Of a stretch of DNA of 64,000 nt, positions 43,720 to 55,787 are shown one piece after another; positions within the stretch are counted from its first letter, which is position 1, and every line of letters starts with the position of its first letter. Source of the stretch: Spirometra erinaceieuropaei (lineage: Eukaryota; Platyhelminthes; Cestoda; Diphyllobothriidea; Diphyllobothriidae); NCBI GenBank assembly GCA_902702965.1, contig CACRXP010000434.1:1-64000 (forward strand), given 5' to 3'. The translations under genes and the position numbers were made by a program. Under the pieces are notes generated by a model. It had not been told where the DNA came from. It was given only the letters and a program-made list of their open reading frames with translations, and did no database searches.

Positions 43720-44095
43720 ATTTTCATCTTCTGACTTGTCTTCTCAACCTCTTTGACCGCATGCAATCGAAGAACTGGAGGCCATGATTGTATGTCGCAC
43801 CTGCCCGGTGTACGCTGACGGTCAACGCCCGAGAGATCCCGCTTGTCCGTGCGTACAGTCATGCATAGCATGAGCTTCCTTGTTTTCATTTCAAGTTTAC
43901 CAGACAGGCATGGCTAAAGCGTCGCCCACCACTCATAGCACCCACCGTGCGATACAATTTTCCAAAGTTGGTAACGATGGACGACGAACTACTGCTTCAG
44001 ATTACTGTACATGGTAGCCGTTAGACAGAATGTTCACTGCGCGTCAGTCACCGGGTTCATACTCACCTACAGTTGACCTGACCTGATCTTGTATA
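43720..44095. other. Intergenic stretch, no gene recognised
   Basis: No supported feature. Confidence 0.35.
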
Positions 44096-44099
44096 GTCA

Positions 44100-44935
44100 T
44101 AACAATTTGAACAAATGCGACTTGGAAATCAGACCCCTAGTACGCGGGAATGCCGTTTGAACGGAATGTCACTCCGAGAAGCAGAAACGCAGAAAGATCT
44201 CGGAGTCTGGGTTGCAGACGGCCTAAAGCCTTCTTCACAATGCTGTAAGGCGACCAACTCCGCAACTTCAATGCTATATGCCATCAAGCGGACATTCGCA
44301 GTTTTCGATGAAGACTGTTTCTCCGAAGTCTTCGGCACGTTTGTAAGGCCACATCTCGAATTCTCATTTCAGACCTGGAGGCCGTGGACGCATCAGGATT
44401 ACAATCTGCTCGAAAGAGTGCAGAGGCGAGCAAAAAAATTAATAAGAGGTCAAGTGCACTGCCATACGAGATCCGCTTAACTAACATTAATCTGTATCCT
44501 CTGAGTTATAGGTAGTTTCGTGGCTTGAAGTGTGCCCTTCGGTGCGATGACTTTTTCCAACTCACCACTACAACTAACCTCCGGGGACATCCATTCAAGC
44601 TACGTGTGCCCCATGGTAGATTGAATAGGGGAAAATATTTCTTCTCCAATCGTGTCGTGGAACCGTGGAATAACCTGCCCGAGACGATTGTCATGTCTAC
44701 ATGTGTGGAGGCATTTAAATGTCCACTTGACAGATATATGCTGCAGCAACAAGCGGACTATGTGACTTTTTAGGCATGAAACTAGTGACACATGCGAATC
44801 AATGTCTGCATTCACTTAATGCTGCATTTTCTTCACATTTTTGTTTGTTTATTGATTTTTTATGTACAAATAGGGAGTTCAAAGGCGTTACTGTATGTGC
44901 TTCAAATAAATTGAATGACTGACTGACTGATAAAA
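44100..44935 (+). mobile_element. CR1/jockey-like LINE 3' end with GACT tail
   Basis: Frame 44115-44480: QKDLGVWVADGLKPSSQCCK, MLYAIKRTFAVFDEDCFSEV, GTFVRPHLEFSFQTWRPW, LLERVQRRAKKLI. The frame then shifts to 44525-44773: LRGHPFKLRVPHGRLNRGKY, FFSNRVVEPWNNLPETIVMS and a C-terminal end. These are the usual post-RT motifs of flatworm CR1/jockey-like LINEs. The 3' tail ends AAATAAATTGAATGACTGAC with short GACT repeats to 44932, the kind of microsatellite tail these LINEs carry. 5' truncated and frameshifted. Confidence 0.85.
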
Positions 44936-45049
44936 TTCCTGATTCAGCCCCCTTAGCTCCCTAACAATAGGCAACCAAGGAAACTTCTCAGCTATGCAGA
45001 CTCACTAGGCGTCGTAGATTTAAATATTGCCGCATGACCGAGAGGCAGA

Positions 45050-46410
45050 ACTTATGTAAGTCCACTGGTCTGCTTTTTGAGGCTGAACTAGTTGTGAATC
45101 TCCTCCGCTACCAGAAAAGCGAGGGGGGAAGGTCCTGCGTAAGTCCGTTACGTCGCTAACACAGTAGCATGTACGTCACATCTGAGCCGCTTGCGAAGTC
45201 AGTCATCAGTCCTGCCAGGTACGATGAATGAATTTCTTATGGGGGATTGTAATACTGATTAACATGTGACGTAATCCTGTAGTATTTCGAAGTCGCCAGG
45301 ATGTCGGCCTTTGAATACCCTTATTTTCGTCCTCCTATAGAAACAATACTCGGCAAAAAACGATTACTTAGTTAGCATGCATTTTTCACATCGATTTTCG
45401 TTGGCCTAATCAATTTAAATGTATTTTAGAGAAAACATGCAACAAAAACGTGCTTTCTTTTGCTCGATTGGTAGAGAATCACGTTGTTTTCATATTTTGT
45501 ACTCGAAGAAAGGGTATATTTACATTTTAAAAAACGTTTCCCGATTCCCAAATAATTTTGAGTCGGATCAGCTGTAACACTGGCGTCTAGCGATTTCGGT
45601 CTGCAAGGTGCATCCTATCCACGTGAGGAAAATCATCTAGTCTGCTATGTCTTTAAAAAGATACCCTATAGGGTTCATGAGTTTTGTAATGAATGTGAAC
45701 TATGTTACGCATTTCAGGGGGACCATTGGCAAACGACGGGCACCACGCTGTATGAATGGACGTTGCACGGTCTTAAAAAGCCTCATAATTAGAAACTTAC
45801 TTAAAACCGAAAAATAACATTTCTTAGAATATAAAATCTGATAACGGCGTGATTCTCTATCAAACGAGTGCAAGAAACCATATGTTGGTTCGTGTTTTTT
45901 AAAAAGCATATTCGTATTAATAAGACCATCGAAATCAATGTTAAAAATGCATACGACTTAAGTGATAATTTTGCTACCGAGTGTGGTTTCTATAGGAGGA
46001 CGTAAAGAAGTGCATTTAAAGGCCGACATCGCGGCAAGTCCGAAAGACTGTAGGATTCTCTCGCACGTTCATCAATATTACGACCACACCCAAGTAATTG
46101 TTCCTAATCGAAAACCCATTTCAGAATTTCGGCTTACCTTTCATGAGATTGGTCACTCACTGTAGTTTGCTCACAATAGACAACCGTGGACTCTTTTCAG
46201 CTGCCGGTTGTTGCGATCTTAATGGCCTTGTATGTAAGGCCAAGGGTCTGCTTTTGGAGGTTAGATTAGTTTGAACCTCCCTTGCTGTCAGAAAAGCGGA
46301 CGAGATAGATGCTGCTTGAGTCTATTTCGTCATGAACAAAGTAGTATGTGAGCCACATCTGAGCCTCTTGCGAATATAGAGCTCAGTGCTGCCAGTTAGT
46401 GTTGATGGAC
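45050..46410. mobile_element. TA-type fold-back element (about 45245-46162) between direct repeats
   Basis: The right end (ATTGGTCACTCACTG then TA at 46163) and the inner inverted arms match the family 1 element at 12657; the left tip is lost. Flanking text at about 45050-45230 recurs directly at 46230-46410 (CTGCTTTTTGAGG / CTGCTTTTGGAGG, GTCACATCTGAGCCGCTTGC / GCCACATCTGAGCCTCTTGC), so the element lies between two copies of a roughly 180-bp duplicate. Confidence 0.6.
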
Positions 46411-46419
46411 TCAATACGC

Positions 46420-47590
46420 TTCGTGAGACACTGCGCTTTGTGTCAGCGCCAACAGACAAGGCAAGAGGGCCACAATAAATACAAGTTCGTGTTTGCCGAC
46501 TGGTAATTCCAAACCAACCAAAGACTATCCACGAACCTGTTGTCTGCTGGGGAAAGCCGATTTTTGCCATAAGCGGGCTGTGAATTTGAGAAATGGTAAC
46601 TTTTTTGGAGGAGCACATACAGTTAAATATAATAACGCTGCTTACATGTATAAAACTCCTTAGCGAAATGCGGACAAAAAGAGGCTCCTACTGCATCCCA
46701 GTTTCCACGCAGAGCATACTTCATTGAAGCTCCGCTATTCGATGATTGATCTCTTGGTATCGCGATTAGCTGGTTGCCGTTTCGGAGAGGCGCCATTCGG
46801 GTCACATTCCCAATCTGTCGTCGTCATTTTTTGATTTGCAATTAGATCAAGAGTGCTCCCGCCTTCGCACACTTCATGTTCATGGACGATAAGTACGATT
46901 GCGTGAGGACTCTTGGTGTTATTCCTCATTTTACGCTGTGTGAGTTTCATTATCGATCGCCTCTGACATCTCCCAGCCTGATTTCGTAGTAGAAAAGACA
47001 GTACTGCTAAGCTCCGCCTTGTTCTTCTTCTCGACCGTCTGCGGCAAATTGTATTGCCTGTCAAGCAGAGACTGTTAGAGGTGAGGTCAGTAATCTCGTT
47101 CTAGTGGATTCAAGGATGTTATCTTCCGCGACATCACCCTCATATTATGTAAATGTTTATACCTATCAACAGTGCGTTCGGAGTGTGGAGTAGTGAACAG
47201 ACTACGGGCTGTAGTCAGGTGTCATATTATGTGGTCGAAACAAGGATGGTTTAATGTTGCCAAGTGGATCTAGTATAGTTAGAGGGTGGAGGTCGACTAG
47301 CGTTTAATTCTCAAGAGGGGTGAGGATCACTTGAGTCATGGTTTTTCAGTCCCCAGCATGTCAGTAAGTGCAATGATTTCTCACCTCCCTACTCAGTGCT
47401 AGTATTTTCCTGGGTGGAGTAATCACCCACACGGGTGCCTTGCGAGCATGCATTGCTTCCAGTGCAGTAGTTACGATACTAATAAACCGCACTAGTGGTG
47501 AAATTGAGGCAATTTTCGATTTGGTTGCAGGAAAAGTTGAGGGTATAAAAGCAAATGCAAACATTTGTGTTTAACGGAGGGCGTTTTAAA
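46420..47590. other. Intergenic stretch, no gene recognised
   Basis: Short ORFs only; no recognisable family. Confidence 0.4.
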
Positions 47591-47599
47591 CTTGGTGGG

Positions 47600-48090
47600 T
47601 GACAGTTCAAAGGTCGATTCCCACGATCTCCACCGTGAGCTACACAGTTAGGTGCAGCGGGCGCGGGAATTAATTTGTAGCGACCGTGGACTTTCGTAGC
47701 ATCTACCGCACTCTCTCCTCCACCTGGTCCCGGTGACAAGACAGAGTCAAGAAGGCCGAAAGCGAGGGAGGGCACCTAGACCTGCCACCACACACCGGGG
47801 TCCACAACATACAGTTGCCCAGGATTTTTCGCCAACAGCAGCAACAACAACATCCAGCAGGGGTCAGAAGGACGAGAATGCTGACTGGGCAGCCATGCCC
47901 ACCACATGTATACCCAATGAGACCGCAAGCGCATCTACCGGCAGGGAACCAGATGTCAGGGAACTGCCAGCGCATTCCAGGCCGTGAGGGTCGCGGTTTG
48001 TTGATACTGGCATAGGACACGCTTTCAGACCTTTCGACACAGTGGGTACGTGGTTGATGGATAGCAGCGTCGTATAACGGCCAAATTCGC
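47600..48090 (+). repeat. Copy of the ~470-bp dispersed repeat with extended flank
   Basis: Landmarks CGATCTCCACCGTGAGCTAC, CATCTACCGCACTCTCTCCT, GACAAGACAGAGTCAAGAAG and CCGGGGTCCACAAC follow the family order. The segment 47816-48080 (CAACAGCAGCAACAACAACA..) mirrors 3345-3580. Confidence 0.68.
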
Positions 48091-48199
48091 AAGACGTCCG
48101 CTTCTTTTTCTGTTGAAGTCTTTGACAAGGGACCCCAGAGTGAATTTGAGGCATCATACGAATAAAATCCCTGTCCCAGCGAGGAGGTCTCATTGCTGC

Positions 48200-49250
48200 A
48201 CTGGTCAGCAGGACCGGCCACTAGATTCCAGCAGTCACCAAATTTAGAGCTTGTTCACTAGTCACGCGTCAGTCGACTGGTCTGGCATTGCAATCAAACG
48301 ACTGCATTGTCTTGAGAGGAGGCTATTGGCGACTCACAGTGCCCGTAGGATGCCTCCGTCGCAACGAGGGCATCTCGAGACATGCGGTCCCTGCAACCGG
48401 CTTAAATCCCATTCACGTAATTAATATGACCTACTTTAATCAATTCAGTAGACTGAGCGTGCGCGTGCCTGTAGAACTCCACTCACAGCCCATTAGTTAG
48501 TTAGAACGGACGGACAACGACTGAGAAGGCAAAGTTGGCCATCGCATTATACATTGTACTTGTTGGTAATCTTTTTCTGTCTGTATAACTAGTTCCTGCG
48601 CATCTGCCTGGAGGTTGTGCACCGCAGTCTCTTAACGCGGTAACTTTACAAGTATGTTCACCCTTTTCTCGCACGCGAAGTCCATGGACGATTTGTGTCC
48701 GGCTAAAGATGTCTCTCCAACGCACAGCACATGTTGGTCGGAGAGAATCATTTTACTGACGATTGGAATAGTCAACACGACGTTGGTGCACACAGAGACA
48801 GCTGTTATAACTCTATTTTCGGCTCACCCGTGCGACCTGCCCTGTTATACCATGATGGCTCTATCCGACGGTGGTCACAAGGCATTTTTCCATCACAAAT
48901 GTGTCATTAACATCGCTGATTTGAGTAGTTATTCCAAACAGACGTTGAAACAGTTACGCATGCAAAAAGAAGGGAAAACGCCAACTGCTGGCTAGTCACT
49001 TCTTGGACACGATGACAATGCTCGAGTCTGCGCAGCAATCAACATAGTCAAGGTTCGGAAGTACGACCTTGAGCAGTTACAGCCGACAAGGTCAGTGGGG
49101 CTGCCAATGTTCCTGCCAGTGTTGGCTCTTGTGTTTTTTTTTCCATTGCTATCGTGACTATCTCTGAGGGCCGAAGCTCCTAGGCAATAAAGTATCAATG
49201 GACGGTATTCTCGTGTGAACTTGATTGTCGTGGCGCTGAGTCCAGTTGTG
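48200..49250. other. Intergenic stretch, no gene recognised
   Basis: The ORF at 48654-48995 (113 codons) has no recognised domain. Nothing else is supported. Confidence 0.4.
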
Positions 49251-49256
49251 TATTTA

Positions 49257-50235
49257 CAGTACGTGGGCTAACTCATGAAATGTCAACCAAAATTCCGAAA
49301 CGCGTTTTCGTTTCGAAAAGATTAATTAAGAGGGATTGTAGAAATAGTCAGCCTGCAATGTAATTCTATAACATTTCAGTTACCTCAGAATGCCGACTTT
49401 CGAATGAACTTCCTTGCAACCGCATGAAAAAACTACACTCTGTAAAAAATGATAACTTATGTTGCAGGAATTTTTCTCATCGATTTTCGATGCCCCTAAA
49501 AGTCCAATTATATTTCATGGACAACTTGCATAGAAATATGCATTCTTTTGTTTATTCGGTAGCTAAGTACGTCGTCTTTTAACTTTCTACGCAAAGGAGG
49601 GACATAATTCGGTTTTCAAAAATTTCTCCGATTCCCGACTAATTTTGAAGCCGCTCTATCGTCACACTTGGATTTAGGGTTTCCAACCGACAGGCCGTAT
49701 ATTTTCCGCGTACGGAAGCTCCATATTTATCAAGGGTAATAAAGGGGGACCACATAGTGCTCATACAATTAAGCAGTGGATTTGATCCATATTGTTAACT
49801 TTACAAGATACATTGGTAAATGCAGAGCTATGGCGACTTATGAATAGCCATTTCACGGTACTTAAAAGTCCCACAATTATGGACCTTTTTAAAACGGAAT
49901 TACGTCCATCCTTTGAGCATAAAATTATAAGAAAACATAATTATCTACCGAATGAGCAAAATAATGAATATTTTTATGCATGCTTTCCATGAACTATAAT
50001 TGGACTTTTAGAGGCATCGAAAATCAATGAGAAAAATGAATGCTACTTAAGTAGTCGCTTTTTACAAAGTGTAGTTTCTGCATGCAGCCGGAAGGAAGTT
50101 TTTTCGAAAGCTGGCATCCTGAGGTAACTTGGTTTTCATAGCATTATGCTGCATGATGATTAGTTTTGCAACCTTACTTAATTAATCTTTTCGAAACGAA
50201 AGCGCATTTCGGAATTTCGGTTGACATTTCATGAG
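49257..50235. mobile_element. TA-flanked fold-back element, family 1b, near complete
   Basis: Starts CAGTACGTGGGCTAACTCAT after TA (49255-56). The right arm ends GGTTGACATTTCATGAG at 50235 followed by TA, with the last about 15 bp of the tip missing. The inverted arms share AATTCCGAAACGCGTTTTCG with its mirror and CATCGATTTTCGATGCCCC with its mirror. It has the same tip as family 1 but a different body. No transposase. Confidence 0.75.
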
Positions 50236-50589
50236 TATAGCTTTTGCCAGTCCGCTCCCGCCGTTGTGTCACGCAGCTTGTCTGCACACCTCGTGCCCCC
50301 CCCCTCCCTGTCGATTGGCTGAGGGGACAGCGCAAGGCTTCTACCTAGGCTCATGTGAGCTCGAAGTCATTCAATGCTTCTCCTTAGCTAACTGGCTATA
50401 GGCGAACGAATGTGAGACAGACCAACGGCGCACACACGCGCTGAGGAGGGCTAAGAAATTCAGCGGTACACACCGACGGCCGCAATAGGCCTGCAACAAC
50501 TGCTTGTTAAAGCTCCTGTAGGCTCTTTCAAATCAGCAGAGATTATCCAGCACAAGCTCTCTCCGCTGATTTGTGACATGGGAATCGTG

Positions 50590-53500
50590 GTACTCAGAAG
50601 AAGAGGATGCGATCATTGGAACATGAAGTTTATTGGCTCGACTTTTCGGATCCCCACTTGACCCAATCATTAGAGACGGCAGCAAATTAAGGTAATGGAG
50701 ACACAAAGACGGCAGTATTTATAGCACGTGGGACCATATGCGTGCTATAATTAACGGCTCTCGCGATCAGCGCATGGTGTCGTAATCAATGCGATAATAA
50801 CTCCTCCTTCCGCGTTCGAGTAGTCAGTTGCCGCAATGTTGTCATCTGTGGGACCACAGACGTACTACAACTAACAGTTCTCGTGATCACCGCTGGGTGT
50901 TGTAATTAAGGCGACGATGGCTCGTCAGTCCGCGTCCGATTGCATCATCCGAGTTGGATGTTGACGTGATGATTACTGGGCCATTTGGCCCGCTGTCATC
51001 AGGTGAGCACAGCGCCTGCGTCATCCCCACGTGACTGATTCCCCTACCCAGAGAATGCCTCAGTACTGAATATGGTACCGGGGGGTCATTGTGCTTGTTG
51101 ATGGACTGCGGGCTTGAGAATAATGACCCAAGCAGCTCGCGGTTCACGCGGTTGTCAGCTCTTGCGAGAATTTCAGCCTCTTGAAACGTGAAAATACGGC
51201 CAAGTTCCGTGGAATGAGCCGCTACCTGAGAGCTGGCGTCTTTCCTCCTCACCGCTGCTGTGTGCTGGAACATGCAGGTGCGGAGTAATCTCCCAATTTC
51301 TCTGATGTAGTTGTTCTATCCGAAATTGCACCAGATCCCGTGAACGACTCCAGAGGTTTCCTGCTGCCGCAGTGGGTCCTTCGGCGTCATGTCTTGGCAC
51401 CTGTTGGGTGCTTCCGGCCTGCGTGCAACCCCAACTCCATGTGGAATAAGAAGATAACTGACGGCATCTGAGATATTTCTCGTGTACGGAAGAGCCAGCC
51501 CAAATTTGGGGCCGGTATAATTTGGTCATTGGTTCCATTCTCGTACACACTTTGACAAAGTTGAGCGCTTGCCATTGGCTCTCAGTACCCGTCGAAGGTA
51601 TTGTAATTCACTAACCGTTTCTTCCATTTAACCGCAGTGTGTCTCAACGCGCTTATATAGCGCCTTTACGCAATAGCGTTTGTGACCGATCGGGTGGTAA
51701 CTGTTGAAATTCAGTACTTGCGTCGTACAGTGCGTGACCTATCTCATGAAATGTAGGCTGAAATTCTGAAATGCGTTTTCGATTAGGAAGGATTGCTTGG
51801 TCGCGGTTGTGATACTGATTATCATAAAGCATACACTTATAACATTTTAGACTTGGCAGGATGTCGGCTTTAAAATGCACTTCTTTTCAATCTCCTGTAG
51901 AAAGCGTGCTCGGTAGAAAATGACTACTTAATTAGCATGCATTTTTCCCATTGATTTTCGGTGGACTTGGAAATTCAAATATATTTTATAGAAACCACAA
52001 ACAAAAATGTGCATTCTTTTACTCAATCAATAGAGAATAACGTCTTCTTTACATTTGATACTTAAGGAAAGAGTATAATTAGGTTTTAAAAAAGTTTTCT
52101 AATTGCCGAAAAATTTGGAGCCTGATCATTTGTTGCATTTGCGCTTAGTGATTACACTCCACAAGGTGCATGCGTTCCGAGTAAAGAAAATCCCATATTT
52201 TTCTAAGTCAGTAAAGAGATATCATACAGGGTCCATAAAATTTTGCAATGGATGCGGACCATGTTGTACATTGCATGAGAAGCAGTGGTAAACGGCCATG
52301 TACGATGCTATGTGAATGGACATATCGCGGTCTTAAAAAGTCTCATAATTGGAAACTTTTTAAAAACCTAATTATACTCCTTTCTTAAGTATACAATGTA
52401 AAGAAGACGTGATTCTATATTGAGTGATTAAAAGAAAGCACATTTTTGTTTGTGGTTTCTATAAAATATATTTGAATTTCCAAGACCATCGAAAATCAAT
52501 GGGAAAAACGCATGCTACATACGTAGTCATTTTTTACCAAACAGGCTTTCTACAGGAGATTTAAAAAATGTGCATTTTAAAGCCGACATCCTGCCAAGTC
52601 AAAAATGTTATAAGAGCATGCCTTATGATAATCAGTATTACAACCGCGACCAAGTAATCCTTCCTAATCGAAAACGCATTTCAGAATTTCAGCCTACATT
52701 TCATGAGATAGGTCACGCACTGTATTTGTCACCTTTCTGAACACTTTGCTTTTTAGGGCCCCGCAATCTTTGCAGAAAACTGGGGCATCCAGAAAGGCCA
52801 GCTAGTTGTTCTCTTACTCCTCCATCGTAAATTGAATGTCCAAGAAGACGGCGTGAGACGTTCTTTGAATGTAAGCATCTGCTCTCGTTCGATGACGTCG
52901 AAGTTATCATCTACATACCGAGCCCAAAATTTCAGTCTATGGTGGCGGGAAATCAGCGTCTCCAACCGTTGTTGAACCGCCTCGGCTATGAGTCCCGAAA
53001 TCGGTGAACCCATTGGCGTGCCCTTCACCTGCTCATGGATTGTTCCGTCGAACTTAAAGAACGTTTTGATGCAGAACTTCAGGAGGTAGATGATTTGGAT
53101 GTGTCCGAGGTGATTCTCCGTTACATCGTATTTGTCTCGTAGGAGTATTTCGATGGTCTCGACTGCCAGGTCCTGCGGAATAGAAGTAAAAAGGGACGTG
53201 ACATCAAATAATACCATGACATCGCTTGGCAAGAGACTTACTCCTTTAAGTTTCTCTTACAATTGTGTTGACGAGCTGATTGTGGTGTTCGAATCGAAGG
53301 TCGGAATCTTGAGACGTCGAAACAGCCACTTTGCCAGTGCGTAGGTTGGAGTGCCTTTTAGTGGAACGATAAGCCAGAGAGGAGCGCCCTCTTTGTGTGC
53401 TTCTCGATGACCAGGGTCGCTTCTTGCGCTCTCGCCACGCGTCGGTGGATTGGTGATTTTGCGCCTTAGTTCTCCATTGCCAGCAACGTCGTATTGATCT

Positions 53501-53592
53501 CGCTTTGACAGCGGGTCAAATTGCCGTGTAATCTTCACGTCAACATCCAACACGGATGATGAAATTGCGGACACAGACTGACCAGCCATCAT
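50590..53592 (-). mobile_element. Penelope-like element (RT plus GIY-YIG), interrupted by a nested element
   Basis: Minus strand from 53592: GAPLWLIVPLKGTPTYALAK, then (frame 53232-52753) SDVMVLFDVTSLFTSIPQDL, KFCIKTFFKFDGTIHEQVKG, TPMGSPISGLIAEAVQQRLE, and the catalytic WARYVDDNFDVIE. After the nested insert (51728-52722) it continues with frameshifted linker and QETSGV..GIWCNFG-stop-NNYI..IGRLLRT (decayed GIY-YIG), SSQVAAHSTELGRIF, FQEAEILARADN and NRELLGSLFSSPQSINK (to 50887), and a terminal motif at 50635-50677. A Penelope RT copies RNA at a nick made by the GIY-YIG nuclease. Several frameshifts and a stop make it inactive. It is the most complete Penelope copy in the window. Confidence 0.85.
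51728..52722. mobile_element. TA-flanked fold-back element nested in the Penelope-like element
   Basis: 995 bp, from CAGTGCGTGACCTATCTCAT to ATGAGATAGGTCACGCACTG, a perfect-looking tip inverted repeat, with TA at 51726-27 and 52723-24. The Penelope sequence runs up to CAGTACTTGCGTCG and resumes TTGTCACCTTTCTGAACACT. The uninterrupted copy near 16195-16235 has CAGTACTTGCATCG..TTTCTTTCCTGAACACT, an effective empty site. Confidence 0.87.
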
Positions 53593-53717
53593 CTCCTACA
53601 TTATGGCCCCCAGGGATGATCACGAGAGCTGTTAATTATAGTTCACATGCAATGCCACGGCTACTGCGTACTATAAATACTGCACTCTTTGCGCCCCCAC
53701 TACCCTTATCTGCGACT

Positions 53718-53815
53718 GTCTCTGATGATGGGGTTTGAGTTAGGATTCGAAATGTCAGGCCAATAAAATTCTTGTTCCAGTGATCACATCTTCTTCTTTG
53801 AACTGGTTTCTGGAA
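53718..53815 (+). mobile_element. Penelope terminal segment with hammerhead-like motif (53718-53760)
   Basis: GTCT-CTGATGA at 53718-53728, GAAAT-GTC-AGGC at 53749-53760, then CAATAAAATTCTTGTTCCAG and the GAACTTGCCTGTTCGTTTCT end block. Plus orientation, opposite to the adjacent Penelope copy. Confidence 0.6.
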
Positions 53816-54366
53816 CTTGCCTGTTCGTTTCTATCGGTAGTCTTTTTATTGCCGACCATTCGGGACTCTCGTGTCAACTCACCATCATGGCAGTTGTTAG
53901 TGAGTGTCTGCCCCCTATCAACTTTTCTTGGAATGACAACCTCATTCAGGGAATTCTTCGGTGAACAGCCGGAAACCCGGTTATGAAGCATGAACGTGGA
54001 GATATTCTGTGAATTGTAAACCTTCAAAACCACAAAGATTTATGCGCCAGCTGTCATGAGTCTCAGTAGCAAATGAAGAATGACCGTTGGATGGACCCCA
54101 CAATTTGCTATCTTCCCTCGTTTACTAATGACCAGATCATGCCAGTTCAACTGGGATTAAGGTCGAACGCATATACTATACATTCAATTCGCAGTCCCTT
54201 AGGTCCCTCGCGGTTTTCCTATGCGAGATCGTCAGTATTTTCCGGCCATTACCTCATTTTAGCAAATGTTTAAGCCCACAAACAAATCGGAATTCCGCCA
54301 AAATATCTTGGCCATTAAATTCAGATTACTGCTTAATGAGAACCCTGGTTTCCGAGGGCAGCAATC

Positions 54367-54666
54367 ATGACAACAGGCATGCTCTCTTCTGCTGCTGGCG
54401 TGTCTTATATTTTTTTAGTTAACACAATCTTACAACGACACTTCAATGCGGTCAAGCAATTTGCTGGTCGAATTCTAGATGACGTTGCCCATCCCCTACA
54501 TTCCGATCTTATGTCTGCCAAGTCTTCCCGCCCGATGCGCCGCAACTTCCGTCTTATATCCTGTCGCACATCGGCTTATCGTGCTTCTGCATTGCCATTC
54601 CTAGCGCGCTATCTTACGCGCGAAGAGACAGAAATACAGAAGCTAATACTTGAACTATCCCCATAA
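54367..54666 (+). CDS. Short ORF of unknown origin, 99 aa
   Basis: An open frame with a basic C-terminal half (..LISCRTSAYRASALPFLARY.. then EETEIQKLILEL). The layout loosely recalls the extreme C-terminus of flatworm LINE proteins, but I cannot support a family. No signal peptide, no domain. It could be a chance ORF or a retroelement scrap. Confidence 0.25.
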   Translation: MTTGMLSSAAGVSYIFLVNTILQRHFNAVKQFAGRILDDVAHPLHSDLMSAKSSRPMRRNFRLISCRTSAYRASALPFLARYLTREETEIQKLILELSP

Positions 54667-54994
54667 TAATCGCTTCTTTGTGTTAAACTTTGACTCTTGA
54701 ATAATCTATTAACTTATTTACTGCCCATAGTGAATGGAGCCAACTTTTCGCTGAAAATTTTGAACATATGATTTCAAAATAAAGCGCATTCCTCTCTCCT
54801 CTCTCTCCCTCTCTTAAAAAGAGGGCGGCACCAACGATTTGAACATGAATCCGTTGATGCTTTATTTTACACAATTCTATGCATATTTTTCGGCCGAGGA
54901 AGAAATGGCGATGTTTGGTTCTGCAGTCCTACTTGATAGATGCCATATGGTTAGCTTTCTAAAACAACTTTGGTTAGCATACCTAATTTAGCTA

Positions 54995-55400
54995 CTAATT
55001 GGATTAGGAAGGGAAAGAGGGCGCAAGCAGAGCTCGAAGCATGCGTAGGGAAGCGAGTAAGGGTGGAGTGTACACCCCCCCGACATAGCTACTCGCTGGA
55101 TTAATATGATATGTGAAGTGCAATCACAACTGAAAGGCCACTTAGTGTACCACGTGGTAATTCGCAGTGCATGGCCGCGGTAGTGGAACAGACGGGGTTC
55201 CACATCGTCAGAGCAGTTCCACTAGCAAGTCTACTTGGCCACTCGCTGGATTGGGATAGTGAAGGGAGCACAAATAAGGCTCAAACCACATGGAGAGAAG
55301 AACGTGTTAGCTGATAACCGATGTAAACGAGGATGGCCTATAGGCACTCCTCTCCCCCTTCGTGGCGGAATCACTCGCTGGATTAAAATGGTTAGGACGA
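54995..55400. repeat. Tandem duplication, ~246-bp offset
   Basis: GGATTAGGAAGGGAAAGAGG.. (55002) and GGATTGGGATAGTGAAGGGA.. (55248) start similar stretches; the motif ACTCGCTGGATT recurs at about 55091, 55241 and 55373. Function unknown. Confidence 0.45.
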
Positions 55401-55787
55401 TGCCAACATTTGATGTTTGTAGAGTCGGCGTATTCATATTCAGCAAAACTTTTTAGAAAGCTTACCATATGATATCATTTAAGTGGGGCTGTAAGACCAA
55501 ACCTCGTCGAAGATATTTTTATCCTTAATGAGAGTTGAGGGAATTATGCGAGTCTACCAGTCCCAACACCAGCCGTTAACGTTGCTATGGGAATAGAAAA
55601 AATACGGTCGAGTGGGTCGTAACATTTTCCTTATCCGAGTGCTCATGACCACATGAGTTGCCGTTCAAAATTAATCAGTTCACTGTCTTCAAAGGCTTCG
55701 TCCCCGGCTTAGGTACTCGAGAAGACTAGTCAAAATATAAGCGGCAATTTGTTTATTGGTCATTAGGAAATGGCATATTATGCGGGT

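Noticed and set aside
48654..48995. 113-codon ORF as a host gene
   Set aside because: No domain, no promoter-like sequence and no relation to other window features; not enough to annotate.
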